Part shown: in pieces, positions 24,001 to 36,690 of the stretch
How the letters are laid out: every line of letters starts with the position of its first letter
Numbering within the stretch: the first letter of the stretch is position 1
NCBI RefSeq assembly: GCF_028769735.1
Contig: NC_088171.1
Span: 62,238,216 to 62,302,215, forward strand
Reading direction: 5' to 3'
Source: Zonotrichia leucophrys gambelii
Taxonomy: Eukaryota > Chordata > Aves > Passeriformes > Passerellidae
DNA: 64,000 nucleotides
The notes under the pieces: model-generated
What the model was told of the DNA's origin: nothing
What the model saw: only the letters and a program-made list of their open reading frames with translations
The model's database searches: none
Position numbers and translations under genes: made by a program

Positions 24001-26290
24001 GGGATTGCCTGGAAAATTTCATGTTCTTCTGCAGAACTTTGGCAGTCTTTAAAGTTTCACCCAAATTATCAGTTCTGCTACTGTGGATTGCTCTTAAGAG
24101 GTCAGCCAGCAATGTCCAGCTCTGTGCCCATGCACAAGGTGAAGCAGGTAAAAGTTGTGCTTAACATGCCCAGGCCACAGCACGTGGAGCAGCACCTTGC
24201 TGGCTGGGTGAGGCTCCTCAAGGAGAAGCAGGCAGAAACACAAACCTTTCCCTACTGTGTAGTTCATCTCCAGTTTCCTTCTCAACCACCTTTTATGGTT
24301 TGCCTCTGGCATGGTCCCTGTCATCTTCAGCTAATTCCCCATCCTGCAAGAGTGCCCCATGGCAGGAGTCACTGCCTCGTGCAGAGCTGAGGCACATCCA
24401 AGGGCCAAAACAGGGAAGAGGCTGAGAAACAAGAACAGCAGGCAAAGGGTGAAGAGAAAGTCCAGACAGAAAGAAAAGTGCAGGCAGGCAATGTGCTCAT
24501 AGCTCAAAGTAAAGATTTAATTTTTTTTATATGTATCGAAATAGTAGCACTACATTGGTTTCAAGGATCCTGCAAGATGGAAAGAAGAAACGTGGGCCTT
24601 GATATTTCAGCATAAGGAAAGAAAGCAATAAATAAAAACCACAGCAGAATGAGTATGGCAAAATTAGAGTCCTTAGAGCAGACCTTTAAACAAAAAGAAC
24701 AGCACAAATTAGAGTATAAAAAGAGCCATATAGACGTGACTAGCCAGGATCCCAGGAGCAGAAACAAAGCGCAGTTAAATTGAGGGAGTAAAACAGACAG
24801 TGCATGGGCTAATGCATGGTACACTTCAGAATTCACTGTCATGTATTGGTTCATCATCTAAGTTTCTAGGAGCTCATTCCTCTGTCAAGGGTGTAAGTCA
24901 AGTAGTTGAAATAAACTAAAGCTATACTATTAACAGTTAAATCCTGTCTTACTTCTTTGTGTGTTGTTCTACTTTTTGAAGGAAAGGGTCTGGATTAATG
25001 CATAAGAAAGGTTGGAAGTTTTCAAGAAGCAAGGAAAACAGTGTTACTCTCAGAAGGACACTTTAACTGAACTGCAATAAACCCAGAAAAAAACAAGAGC
25101 TATTTTTACAAAAGAATGGAAAATAAATCCTTACCTCAGATTCATGTCTGTAACCAGACATATTGTGTTAAAAGCTAGTCCCGGAGTTGTACAACAGCCA
25201 AATGGGATGGCCAGGGCACAGGGCCCATATCATCTGAATGGGAGGGTCCTGTGTTCCTGTCTTCTGGAAGTGGAGTTGTGCTGTGACTGTGGCATGCCTG
25301 GTGGAAGATCTTTAAATAAAAAGCATGGGGTTCATCTGAACAGCAACTTTGCTGTCCATAAACTGAAATCTGCAGAAAATACTGCGGGAGAAGAGATGTG
25401 TTGTTCTTTTCTTGAAACACAGTTCTGTGGCAGATATTTCAGTTTGCAGTGGGACCTGTTAAATGTGCATTTCACTTGCTGGAGCTAGTGGAAGGAACCT
25501 AAAGAAAGTGGAAATTAAAACATACATAGGAAGTGTACAGAGAGCTACATAAAGGAAGCTAATTGCAGGCCCAAGGACTTCTGTTGGTCTATAAAAAACA
25601 AATTACTGCCTAAAGGGATGTCATCATCCAGGTATCTGTTGCAGAGAAAGTACCCTGCAGAACACAAAGGCTTAGGAGATACTATAATTAAGGCTGGTGT
25701 GCAGCTGTGATTTATCTTTCCTTGTGAGTATGGTTCTATGGTAGTGTCCTGCTATCCTTGCCAATATGGTCTTTATCTGTGTGATGATAAGCAATTTGCA
25801 GACATTTAGGGAAAAGGCTGCATTTGTCCTGAAAATAATGTGTAATGAGAATTGCTTTTTTTTGAGATTCTTCCTTGTTGCAGGTAGTGGAAGCAATAAC
25901 AAAATCTTTGCCTAGATGTTAAAATGGTTAAATCCAACTTGAAGACCTGGATTCCAATCAGACTTCTCCCATGAAGAAGATTCTGGACAATGTTACAATG
26001 GAGACTGCAGGACATTCCTAAGTGAAAACTCTCTCTAAGAAAGTTTGTAATAGGAATAAATAGTAATAAGCAATGGATAGCCCTGTATATGGAATAATTA
26101 TGAGGGCAGTGAATACTCAAGAGCTTCCTATTCCATGAGACTTGCCCATCCTTCATACTGAATGAGAACTGTGCAGGAAAAATGTCCACATAATAAAAGA
26201 CCATGTCATTGTGCATACATGTGAGGGGTAGAACTGGCATTGTACAACCCCCCCCACCCCCCCCAGCCTGCTAATTATTAACCTTCAAGT
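24001..26290. other. Intergenic DNA, no gene recognised
   Basis: Only short random frames. An interrupted poly(C) tract lies at about 26248-26264. Nothing else is supported. Confidence 0.5.
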
Positions 26291-26299
26291 AATTAATTT

Positions 26300-27480
26300 C
26301 CTGCATTTTGGAGCTTGATTTCACGAGTATGCAAGGAAGAGTTGAGAAGGGAAGGATACCACACATCTGGAACACAACCTGTGTGACAGCAAAGGGACAT
26401 CTGGAGGGAATACTGAGACTGATGGGATGTGTGTTTCCTGCTGTCACTGAAAGTGTGACATCCCATAATCCAGGTCATTAAAGAAGATGTTAAACACTGT
26501 CAACCCCAGCATTACCTGTAACAGACACCACTAATGACTGGCCTCCAGCTGGACCTTGTGCTCTGGATGAGAGCCCTCTGGGCCTCACAGTTCTGTCAGT
26601 TTTCATTCCACTTCACTGCCCTTAACTTACCCAATGCTTCATCCATTTTTTCATGAGTGTATTACTGGAGACTCTGTCAAAAGCCTTAGTGATGGATAAA
26701 TATCATCCAGTGCTTCATCCTCATCCACTGAACTAGTGTTACAGAAGGCTATCATGTTTGTCAAGCCTGTCCTTGTCTTCATAAGTCCAAACTGACTACT
26801 CCAAATCATCTTTCTGTGTTTGGAAATGGTTTCTGGGATAATTTGTTCCATTACCTTCTTTCTAGAGACTGAGGTGAGGCTGACAGACCTTAGTTCCCCA
26901 ATCCTCCTTGCCCTTATGAAAGACAGAATTGATAATTACTTTTTTCTCGTTGTCAGGAACCTCTCCCAGTCTCCGTGACCTTTCACAGATTATCAACAGT
27001 GGCCTCACAGTGACATTGGCCAGCTCCCTCTGCACTCGTTGGTATATCCTGTCAGATCCCATGAACCTGTATATATTTGGTTTGTTTAGATGTTCCCCAA
27101 CTTGGTCCTCCTCTACCTAGAGTAAATACTCTTTTCTCTATACCTTCCCACTGGTGTCTCAAAAGGCTGAGGTTCCTGAAGACAAATCTTGCCAGGAAAG
27201 ACTGAGGCAAGGAAAGCATTCTGTACCTCAGATTGCTCCTTGTCCTTTGCCACCAAGTTCCTTTCTCCTTTGAGCAGTGGGCTCATATTTTCCCCCATCT
27301 TTCCTTTGCTGTTGAGGTACTTAGAAAAGCTCTTCTTCTTGCCTTCCACATTCCTCTCCAGATTCAGTTTCACAAGGGCTTTCACTTTCCTAAACCCCTC
27401 CATGAATGCCTGAACAGCATCTCCATATTATTGTTGGGCCTCTTATCACTGCTTCCACCTCTTACATTTTTCCTTTGAGT
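26300..27480 (-). pseudogene. Decayed CR1 LINE ORF2 (reverse transcriptase region)
   Basis: On the minus strand, successive frames give recognisable CR1 ORF2 parts in order. At 27403-27113 is the linker between endonuclease and reverse transcriptase (KALVKLNLERNVEGKKKSF, NAFLASVFPGKI). Around 27062-26862 is the reverse-transcriptase start (GSDRIYQRVQRELANVTVRP, IICERSRRLGEVPDNEKK). At 26851-26651 is VMEQIIPETISKH followed by LTNMIAFC. Further on is SSWRPVISGV, corresponding to the segment before the catalytic domain. Stops and frameshifts separate these blocks, so it is not a working retrotransposon. It is an internal piece: no clean 3' tail follows and the 5' end is lost. Confidence 0.88.
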
Positions 27481-30400
27481 TTTGTTAGGACCTATAGATA
27501 TACCATAGATTAACTATCTATACAATATAGCCTCTTGTTGCCTTTGCTTGATTTCTGGCTCATTAGGGTGGGACCATCTTAAAGGTGGAGGAGGCCATCC
27601 ATGAAAAGCAACTGATCTTCTGGTCTCCTCTCCAGGACAATCTCCCATGGGACTCTTGCAGTCAGATAACTGGAAAAGCCAAAGTTTGTTCTCTTTCTGT
27701 CTGGATTGTGATGCTATTTTTCGCTCCCTCCACTGATGATTGCCATCCTAGGATAACATCTTCTGAATCTCTGCTAAACAATTGTGAGCTGAGATGTTCA
27801 GTATGTTTTACTTTCAGAAAAAAAAAATTCAGAAAAATTGTATTAGATTTATTCTTGACCAGATTTCAAGGCTTTACTACAAAGAAAAGCCTGTCAGTTT
27901 TTTAAATGACAGATTGTTTTCCTTTGCCTTGATTCTCAAGTGATTTCTGTGTGAAATTTCAGACCAAATTATTTAGCTTTTAGAAGGTGACAGAAGGTTG
28001 AAAAGCTGTGTCCCAGAATAAGAAATGCTGGATACCCTTAAGTATAGGCATGTCCTACCCTCCCAGAGAGTAATATACAGGCATCCCTTCTAGGAAGCCT
28101 TTTGAGAATAAACACAAATAAAAACCTGAGCAATTTCATTAATCACATCTACACTTCTAAAATTTACAGGGATTATGATTATATTTTATATTATATAGAC
28201 CAAAAAAATAAAAAACCAAAAAACCCCCCAAAAACTAGAGAAATGAAACTAAAACTAAATTGACTTCCTTAGTCTGTAAATTCTTCTAAGAATGTGATCT
28301 GAGAATTTAGAAATGAAATGACTGTTACAAGCAGCATGTGATCTTGTTACTGCGTGTATTTACCTAATAGTTTCTGGAAAAAATGAAAGGATTATTTTCC
28401 CTTAATTTGCAAAAGGCATCAACCTTGAAATGTCAGTTTGCCATAAAATTATTTGTACATGAGCACATTTTTTTTTATTATTATTAATAATACATCTCTT
28501 CTATTTCAGTGTTTTCAGAGAAAGCAGGTGACCACCTAACTGGAGCAAGGACATACAGTTGCAGAGCATCATTTGGTAGCATCTCCTCATTATTCCTGTG
28601 TAGCATCCATTAAACCTAAATATCAAAAGAACTGTAGGGTGAGAAATGATTGCCTGGTTCAGATGAGTTTCCTTTTCAGGGTTAATGATTTTTTTTAACC
28701 CTAGGCAAGGTTATCACAATCTGTTGATGTTCCAAAAGAATTTCAATTCTTTGCATGTAGCCATGTATTTATGTTTTAAAAAATCCTGTATGCATCTATA
28801 AACTTATCAGTCTTCCTTTTCTATACTTCATTACCTACATACTTTGGCAAATATGTAGTTTTGATTTACAGCAAATGCTGCTTATGGAAATATAACAAAA
28901 ATCATGCATGCATTATAAATTCTGTATGTCAGCACAGTTCCGCTTTGGGGAGGGTTTTAGTGAGGAATGTCAAGCCTGACCATCTGCTTGACGAGAGGGA
29001 AGGGTGCTGTGCCCCTATCATGGAGAGACAGAACATACACTTGACCTTATGCAGGCTAGTTATCACAAGGTGACTTTAAGTGTCTGTGTGTTGCAGGATT
29101 AGGGGATTCGCTGCTTGCTAGACTGCTGGTCCTTCTGTTGCAACTTTCTGCCTTTCCCTTTGTGAGATTACTGCACATCTCTCAGTTCTTGCCCTCTGAG
29201 AACTGTGGCAGGGGGTTTCACTGGGAATAAGAGACATTGGGTCTGTTCCTCTCTGTGCAGTTCCCATCCCTTTTGTCAATTCAGTCCAACTCTGCATAAA
29301 GGGTTAATGTCCACAGTAGCCTTCTGCACCATGTCCTGACACAGTAATCAATTGAAACCTTGTTCCCCTTGATCAAGTGTTACTTAAAACACAAAGCAAT
29401 TTAATGTAAAGCTGCTCTCAAGCCACCTAACCTCTTAAGTCTACTCCTCAGACCTTCAATCTTTTAGTTGTTTCAGCCTTTGTCTAACTGAAAACCGTTT
29501 GCCTCCCAGCAGAACAAACAATCTCCTTGCAATAATCAAGGCTAAGCAATTGTTTGTAAAGAGACTCTGCACTCAGAGGGGATTGCTTCACCTCAGCTCC
29601 TTGGCCTCCAGAGTATGTAGGTGTCTGTGGGACAGCTGTTCATGCAGGCACTGAACCTCTCATGCTCTGAACTTCATGGGAACAATGGGTTTTCAAAAGT
29701 TGTTGAGATCAGGTATATAATATTGACAATATAGGATTCGTTCATTTTTGTGCATTTTTGTATCAAATGGTTTTTATTAAAGAACAAGTTGTTTAGTGAC
29801 TTTTTGGGGGAAATACCGTTTCAGGGCATTCTGATTAGGCATCTGTTTCAAACTTCTGGAGTTTTCTTCAGTTTTCCACACTAGACCAAGGCTTCAATCC
29901 AGGTTTTTGGTTCAGTTACTTGGAATCATTTGTTGCGGGTTTGCTGTGACAGTGGTCTGGCTGGATGGGGAACAACTCCCTCGGAGGGTGCCCACAGCCC
30001 GTGCACTTTCCTAGGGCAGGGACACATGCTCAAACCCATGTTCCAAAGTAAGCAGAACACAAATTTGGACCCAGGCCTCTGATACCTTTTGTTGTGGGCA
30101 AACAATCAGAAAAAACTGCACTTTCTGCTCAGTAACTTGCTGTGAAGAACTGGAGTAACATCCTCTCTGAAGCTTCCTGCTCATTTTGTTGGTTTTTTGG
30201 GGTTTTTTTTTGAGCGTGTAAGGCCAGTTCTTAACTCTGAGTGCCCGTTTCTCTCCACTCAGTGGATCGGAAGAGCTTGAGTGCTTGTTCCAGACCCATA
30301 GGCTTCCCTGGGAGGCCAGGAATGTTGGCCAAGCACGGCTTGCATGGTGGGAGCCTGGGCTGGGCGTGAGCCTAGGCTGCAGGCAGAGGATGAGGCAGAG

Positions 30401-33400
30401 TACCAATGGCCAAGTGTCTGTCTGGGAGACTGTTTCCTTGCCACAGTCAGGGCCTAAAGGACAGGCACCACAATACTCAATTTACATCCTTTCCATCAAT
30501 CCAGCTCGAAATTACCTCCAATTAGAGGATACATGAGCAGAACTCCTTTACTAGGGTGCTGTCTCTTCTGTAACTAGAAGACTTTCATCTCTGTGTACAC
30601 AAGGTCTCCTTTATCCTTCTTTAACTTACAAGTGGGCTTATTGTAGGAAAGTTATACTAGTGGAATGCCTTAATTCAATCCAGGTTTGTTACGTCTCTTT
30701 TCCACATTCGTCCAGATCAGATAAATTGCATGCTGTATTTACTTTTTGGAGTAGTTGCCTAAAATGTTCAGGCACTGAGGCTGTTTCTCATAATGTGCTG
30801 ACTTTTGGAATGAACTCTTTATTTACAGGCTTTGGCAAAATGGCTAGATTTATTATTTATTAACCAGAAAACCAACAACCATTTCTCTTAGAAAGGTGCA
30901 GAGTTGCATGAGGCATGCTGTGCTATAAAACTTAGTTTTGTTCTGGATTTTTTCAACATTTGTATTATCTATGGTTTGATAGAAGTAGAAATTACCATTT
31001 TGGGAGAAGGAAATCCTGCCCTTCCTTCTCTTTTGCTTTCAAACTTCTCTAACACTTCAGGAACTCTTTTTGCATCAGAATATTTGTCAAGTTTGCTTTG
31101 AGATCACAGATTTTTCTGGGCCTTTAATAAAAGAAAAGGCATTTCTTTTATTATTAATGTGTTATTAATTTTCTTCCTAAAATAATTCACTTTTCACCTC
31201 ACAGTGGGTTTCTGTAAGTAAAGGTATGCTTGTCATTATCTTCCTCTTTCATATGCCTGTGTACAGTATCAGTTAGTACTTTTCTTTGGTTTGAATTGAT
31301 TTGCCAATATAGCTTTAGCAGGAATATGGCCTCACTTCTCCAATACCTGCAGCTTGTCCAAAATCTCAGACTTCATCATCGCAGGAGTGTAGCTGCAAGA
31401 AATACACTTTGGAGGCATCAGAATTATTTACAACAAATACTAATACTTTCAAATAATCTTCAATATTATTTCAGCACATAAGGGCTTCAGAAACTCATTA
31501 TATTTAGCCTACAGTGGAAACCAAGTTAGCAGGAGCCCCAGGTTTCCACATGTGGTCAGAACTACTCCTACGGGACTCTCTTCTGTCTTCCCTGCTGTCA
31601 ACGTGCCATGGTACTTATGAAGACATTTGGGAATTCCTGTTTTCTGACTTCTGGCCTCTTGCTTTGTCTAGAGCTGTTCAAATTAGGTACCTTTTGGGGA
31701 TATATGAGCAGGGAGTACAGGCAGAGCAATCCAACGTTGCTCCCACAATTCAGGCTTGAGCACTCTGCTCTGGGGCTGTGGTTACATGCACAACTTGAGC
31801 AGGCAGAAGTTGTCACTGCCAGCAGCAGAAGCAGTCCTGCCTTTCACTTATCAATTGTTCCTGTTCCTGTGCTACCCCTCCCTTTTGCTTGTGGCTGGGG
31901 AACTGATCTGAGTTAGAGCCAACTTTTACTCGGGCTGGGTTACTCTTGTATCAGTTCCTGATCTGTTTCACTGTAGAGCTGAAGGGAATTTTTCTCATGC
32001 CAACACATGAACAGAAACAACATGCAGACAGGAATGGTGCAGGTGCCTGGAAAAAAGTGGGCTGGATGACAGCAGCTAAAAGAGTTAATGAAACTCCAGA
32101 CTTTTTATCAACTGTGCTTAACAGGAGTTCAGTTAATGAGGCCAACGTGTTGAATTTTTGCCGTCTTGCCAGCAAGGTGAGGAATGTCCTCATCCATTTC
32201 TGTACAACAGGTGACTCACACAACTTCCATTCCTCTGCCCTTAGCTTGCCTACCATTCCTGCTTTCCCAGGTGGGACCTTGGGAGCCCCCAAGCCCGGTG
32301 GATCCTGCGTGTCCCAGCTGCCCGCATCCCAGGCAGGAGAGTGGAGTCTGGTGGCCAGAGAGAAAACTGCAGCCGAGGAGACCTCAGTGCCCCGCAGGGC
32401 TCAGCAGACAGCTCCTGCTGCCCTGCACTGCAGCCATACACAGCTCTCCTCCTGCCCGAGCCACAGCTGGCCGGGCTGCTCAGCTCTGCCCTACAGCAGC
32501 CTCGGCTCTCTCTACAAGGGATCTTAACAGAGCCGATGCGTTCTGGTTTGCGGCCCTGGGCTGTGTTTGGTTGGCTTGAGTGCAGCTGCAAAGTCAAGGT
32601 TCCTCAGACCTGGCAGTAAGAGCTGACATAATAGAGAGCAGCTTGCATTGTCCCACTCTCCAGGACTCTTCTGCATAAAATGCACGTAGGGGGGAGATTC
32701 AAGTCCATGAGAATCTCATTAGCCAGACATCAATATTCTGAGACTAGAGAGAGTAGCTGTTGGAAGAAGCATATAGTTGCAAAGCATATTATTATTTATA
32801 AATGTTTACAAATGGGAAATGTTTCTCTGATTCTAGCTCTTTTATTCTTTTATGGTTTTTTTAAAGTATCCTTTTTCTTTTAAATGAGAACAAAGATAAT
32901 TTGTGTCTCAGATTTAAACTCTGAACTTAGCAGAATAGAAAATAGAGGCTTATGCTCTGTTTTTCATAATTTATCATTTCAGTTTCAGAAAATTGTATGA
33001 TGCAGGAGGTTAAGTTAGCTGTGCTGGAGTATAAATGAGTTCTTGTTTTGGTCCTTAATTCACTTTCATGTCTGACTCATCTGGGAAGATCTTGTCTTTC
33101 TGGGAAAGAGATGGCAGCAAATCAGTTGGGAAAGGAACAGATTTCTTCAGATCTCACATTCTTCTGATTTTGCAGAATGCCATTTCTAAGCTTGTGAGAC
33201 AGATGGGAAACCTTGGGAGCCTGGAAACTTTGGAGACTGTTGCACTGAGATTAGTGAGATCCTCATGAACTAGTCAACCACTTCATCAATGTTGTATCAA
33301 ATGTTAAATGTCTCTGCATTCCAGGAATCACCACGGGTAAAGTAAATGTATAATCCCTCAGAGATACATGAAATCTCATTTTTGAGGTAAAGAGCAGCAA

Positions 33401-35660
33401 AAACCAACAGGATAATTACATACTCTTGATTCACCCAATGGGGCAGCACTACTGAAACACACAAAAAGCCTGAGGAACTTTACAAAATGCGCTGTCTTAA
33501 TATTGCTTCCTTGATCCCAGGACTGCCAGAAGCCTCTGAAGGGGAGCCATGCTGCTGCACAATGAGCCAAGCATTGTGTAGAGGTGCTTCACAAGTTCAC
33601 ATGCTGGTGATAGAAGGTGCTGGCATTAATTTAGCAGAGAGCTGTGGAAGCAGAGAGGGCTGCCAGGACATGTGGTGGTTGTGCAGGTCAGCCTCCTCCC
33701 TGGAGCTGAAATATTGCCTGACTAGGTCAAGCCAGATGTGACCTTGAAATGGAAGCTTTGTTAGAGACAGAAGGAACAATCCCCTGGGTATTAAGTCCCC
33801 AATAACTAATTGTAGATTTTGTTTTTCTTTCACAGGCACTGGTCAGAACTTTACCCACACACACTTCCTCAGTTCACTTACAGCTGTCTGTTCCCTTCTA
33901 ATTTATAAAGCTCTACTCACTGACCAAAACACCTCCTTGCAAAATAAGAACAAACAAAGAAAAATATACATATCCAAGTTTTCTCAGCTGTTTCTCAGAA
34001 TCCCTTTCCACCCACTGCCAGCTGAATATAATTTTAAGTTGTTGTGTACTTAAGGAAGCTAGGATTGCTATTGAGAAAGTACTTAAAAACTTAATAACTA
34101 AGTGCTAACTGAGGTTTTTTAGGGACTGGGTTTCCTTGGTGGTGCCTATTGAGGCTGATTGTGACTTAAGCAAAATCGGCTGTGCTAGTACAAGTATGAG
34201 GTGAGTGAATAATTCTGTGAATACTGATTTCACAGAAATGACAGCAGAGTATGTTAATAACGTGAATGCTGAGCAATACAGCCTGCTCCTGCCTGCTGTT
34301 GGGGTTCTTTGTCTAAATCAGTTTCGAGTGCATCTTCTCAGGCTCATTGACATTATAACAAGTTAAAACTGTTACTGCACCTGCTCACTCCTAGGCTCTG
34401 AAGACAATGTGAAAATGAAGTGACCCTTCCTACAGAGCTAACTGGTGACATCAAACTGACACACAAGCATTAATGGCTTCATTTGGCATGTAAATGAGAG
34501 GAAGAGCAGAAATAACCCTGCTGTTAGGAGATACGGAATGGGGTGCAGGCTAAGGAACCAAAATCAGCTGTTTCTGAATGTTGATATTTCCTCATCTTTT
34601 GCTTCAGCAGGACCCATTTACATTCAGATGATGCATTTCTTGAGATCTTTTGGCACCAAGTGTGCAATGTTAACTGTCTGGGCAGGGTACATTTAGAAAA
34701 CAAGGGTTGGAGGGTGTTGGGAAAGGAAGTGTTTTTCCTTCTTCCCCTTCCCCAGCTGGCTGGAGATGGGCCTGAGTAAGGTAGGATGAGATGAGTGGGT
34801 GTGTCAGTTCAATGTTCTGTACTCATAAACTGTTCTGTTGTGCCATTTTTCCCCTGGGTTTTGTCTAATTTACAATTTTGCTGAGGAAGAGCTTAATTTT
34901 TGTGTGCTACTGAATCATGTGATGTTGCATCTTAGGTCTGAATTAATAAAATGGCCCAATTTGTGCCTTTTTCTGCAAGAAATAGAGAAATAAACTAAGA
35001 ATCGATGCAAAAATCTTAAGTGAGGTTGTCTGTCCAGACACTTGTGTGTTACTAAGAAATTAAAAAGCAGGTTTTTTTAATTATTATTTTAAAATTATAT
35101 AGAATAGTTGCTGGCATGATTATGGTCCTGACTAACCATTATCCCACATCAGTTCTGGGCATAGTTCAGGAATTGTTGCAGGCCTGGGACCATTCCTAGT
35201 AAACCACTTGATGTAGCCATTCTTTTTTGGAGGATATTATGGATTCTTACTTCTGACTGATATCTCCCACTACTTCATTCAATAAGTCATATTTCATTAG
35301 AATACTACACTTCAGTTTCTGGAAATAAATTTAAATCATATTTTAATATCAAAATAGATTAAACATTCCCCATTTTTTGGACAACTTATTACTCTAAATC
35401 ATTTGGGCTTACAATCTGTTTCGAAGTACATGGCTTCAATTTCCAGTCACTGATTGTCATTTTGATTTTCTTTTCGGTACTTCTTTCTTCAGAATATACT
35501 TATACACTGTAATCAAATATGATTTTTATAACAGATTGTGTTTTCAGGTCTTTGTCCATAAGGCAGTTTCTATAGCTCTGTAATAAATACTGCTGCTCTC
35601 TTTCATATCAATACCCATTTTAAATATACTTTTAAATAATGATAGCTAATGAGGTTTTCA
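27481..35660. other. Intergenic DNA, no gene recognised
   Basis: Mostly AT-rich, with somewhat GC-richer patches at 29.9-30.5 and 32.2-32.6 kb. Frames up to 193 codons (31946-32527, plus) show no domain. A few segments may be unclassified retroelement remains, but none could be named from sequence alone. Confidence 0.5.
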
Positions 35661-35664
35661 TAAA

Positions 35665-35940
35665 ATGGTTTGCATTGGGAGAGATTTTAAAGCTCATCTG
35701 GATTCAACCCCTCTGCCATGGGCAGGGACACCTTTCACTATCCCAGGTTGCTGAGAGCCCCATCCAACCTGGCCTTGAACGCTTCCAGGGATGGGGCACC
35801 CACAGCTTCTCTGGGCAACCTGTGCCAGTGCCTCACCACCCTCACAGTAAAGAATTTCTGTCCAATGCCTGCCCTAACCCTTGTAAAAAGCCCCTTCCCT
35901 CTTGCAGGCCCCTCCATGGTACTGGAGGGCTGCCATAAGG
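35665..35940 (-). mobile_element. CR1 LINE 3' region fragment
   Basis: Contains 'aaagctcatctggattcaac', 'ccatgggcagggacacc', 'ccatccaacctggccttgaa' and 'ctctgggcaacctgtgccag', the canonical avian CR1 3' sequence reversed. Possibly extends to about 36.17 kb with poorer similarity. Confidence 0.93.
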
Positions 35941-36555
35941 TTTGCAGTTGTGCAGATTTCTGGTGCTCTTCCTTCTCCACTCTCTCTCCTTCCCACCATT
36001 TCTCCCTGCAGTGTTTTCCAAGCCATGCCAAACCTCAGCATTGCACTCACTGGAGGCTTTGTCCAGCTGCAGTTTCCTGCAGCTCCTCCCAGAGTCACCG
36101 CTGCCCAGGCTGCAGGCAGAGCCTCTGCTCCCTGTGAAACTGCACCTTTACTGCACCTTGTTTGAAAAGGGCCAGGTTATCCCAGAATGACTCAGGCCAC
36201 TGTCTGTGAGTGCCCGTCCCTTCAAGTAACTGTGACCAGGCAAAGCTTTGCTGTCCACAGATCAAATGGGAAGTGGCCTTGAAAACATTTTACAGCCTTG
36301 AAACCATTTTTCTTTCTTCATTTAATAGCATTCACAAATATAATAAAAATGTCTGACTAACAAGGCCCTAAAAAAAAATCTTTCTGCCACAGCAATTCTT
36401 TGATCTTTATTTCCATTTTAAAAAAAATTATTTAATTTTCATTCTACGTTGGGTTGCTATATCTACATCCCTTTTCCATTTATTGAACATTTATTTGAAT
36501 ACTGTCCATTTTTTTATTAATATGAGTTTTTTCTTTAAAAAACACTATTAACAAA

Positions 36556-36690
36556 ATCATAGAATCATTAATTTGTAAAAGACTTCCAAGATCATCAAGT
36601 CCAACCTTCATTCAGCATATGTTTTAATAGCTACTACAAATCAGATCCTCTGTGATGGCATTCAAGCTTCAGTATTCTATTTTTTGAGGC
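36556..36690 (-). mobile_element. CR1 LINE 3' tail fragment
   Basis: 'aatcatagaatcattaattt ... gatcatcaagtccaacctt' is a reversed CR1 end of the same general type as the 23.1 kb copy. Only about 130 bp remain. Confidence 0.8.

Noticed and set aside
26248..27480. CR1 frames as a host gene
   Set aside because: The peptides match CR1 ORF2 in order and are broken by stops and frameshifts.
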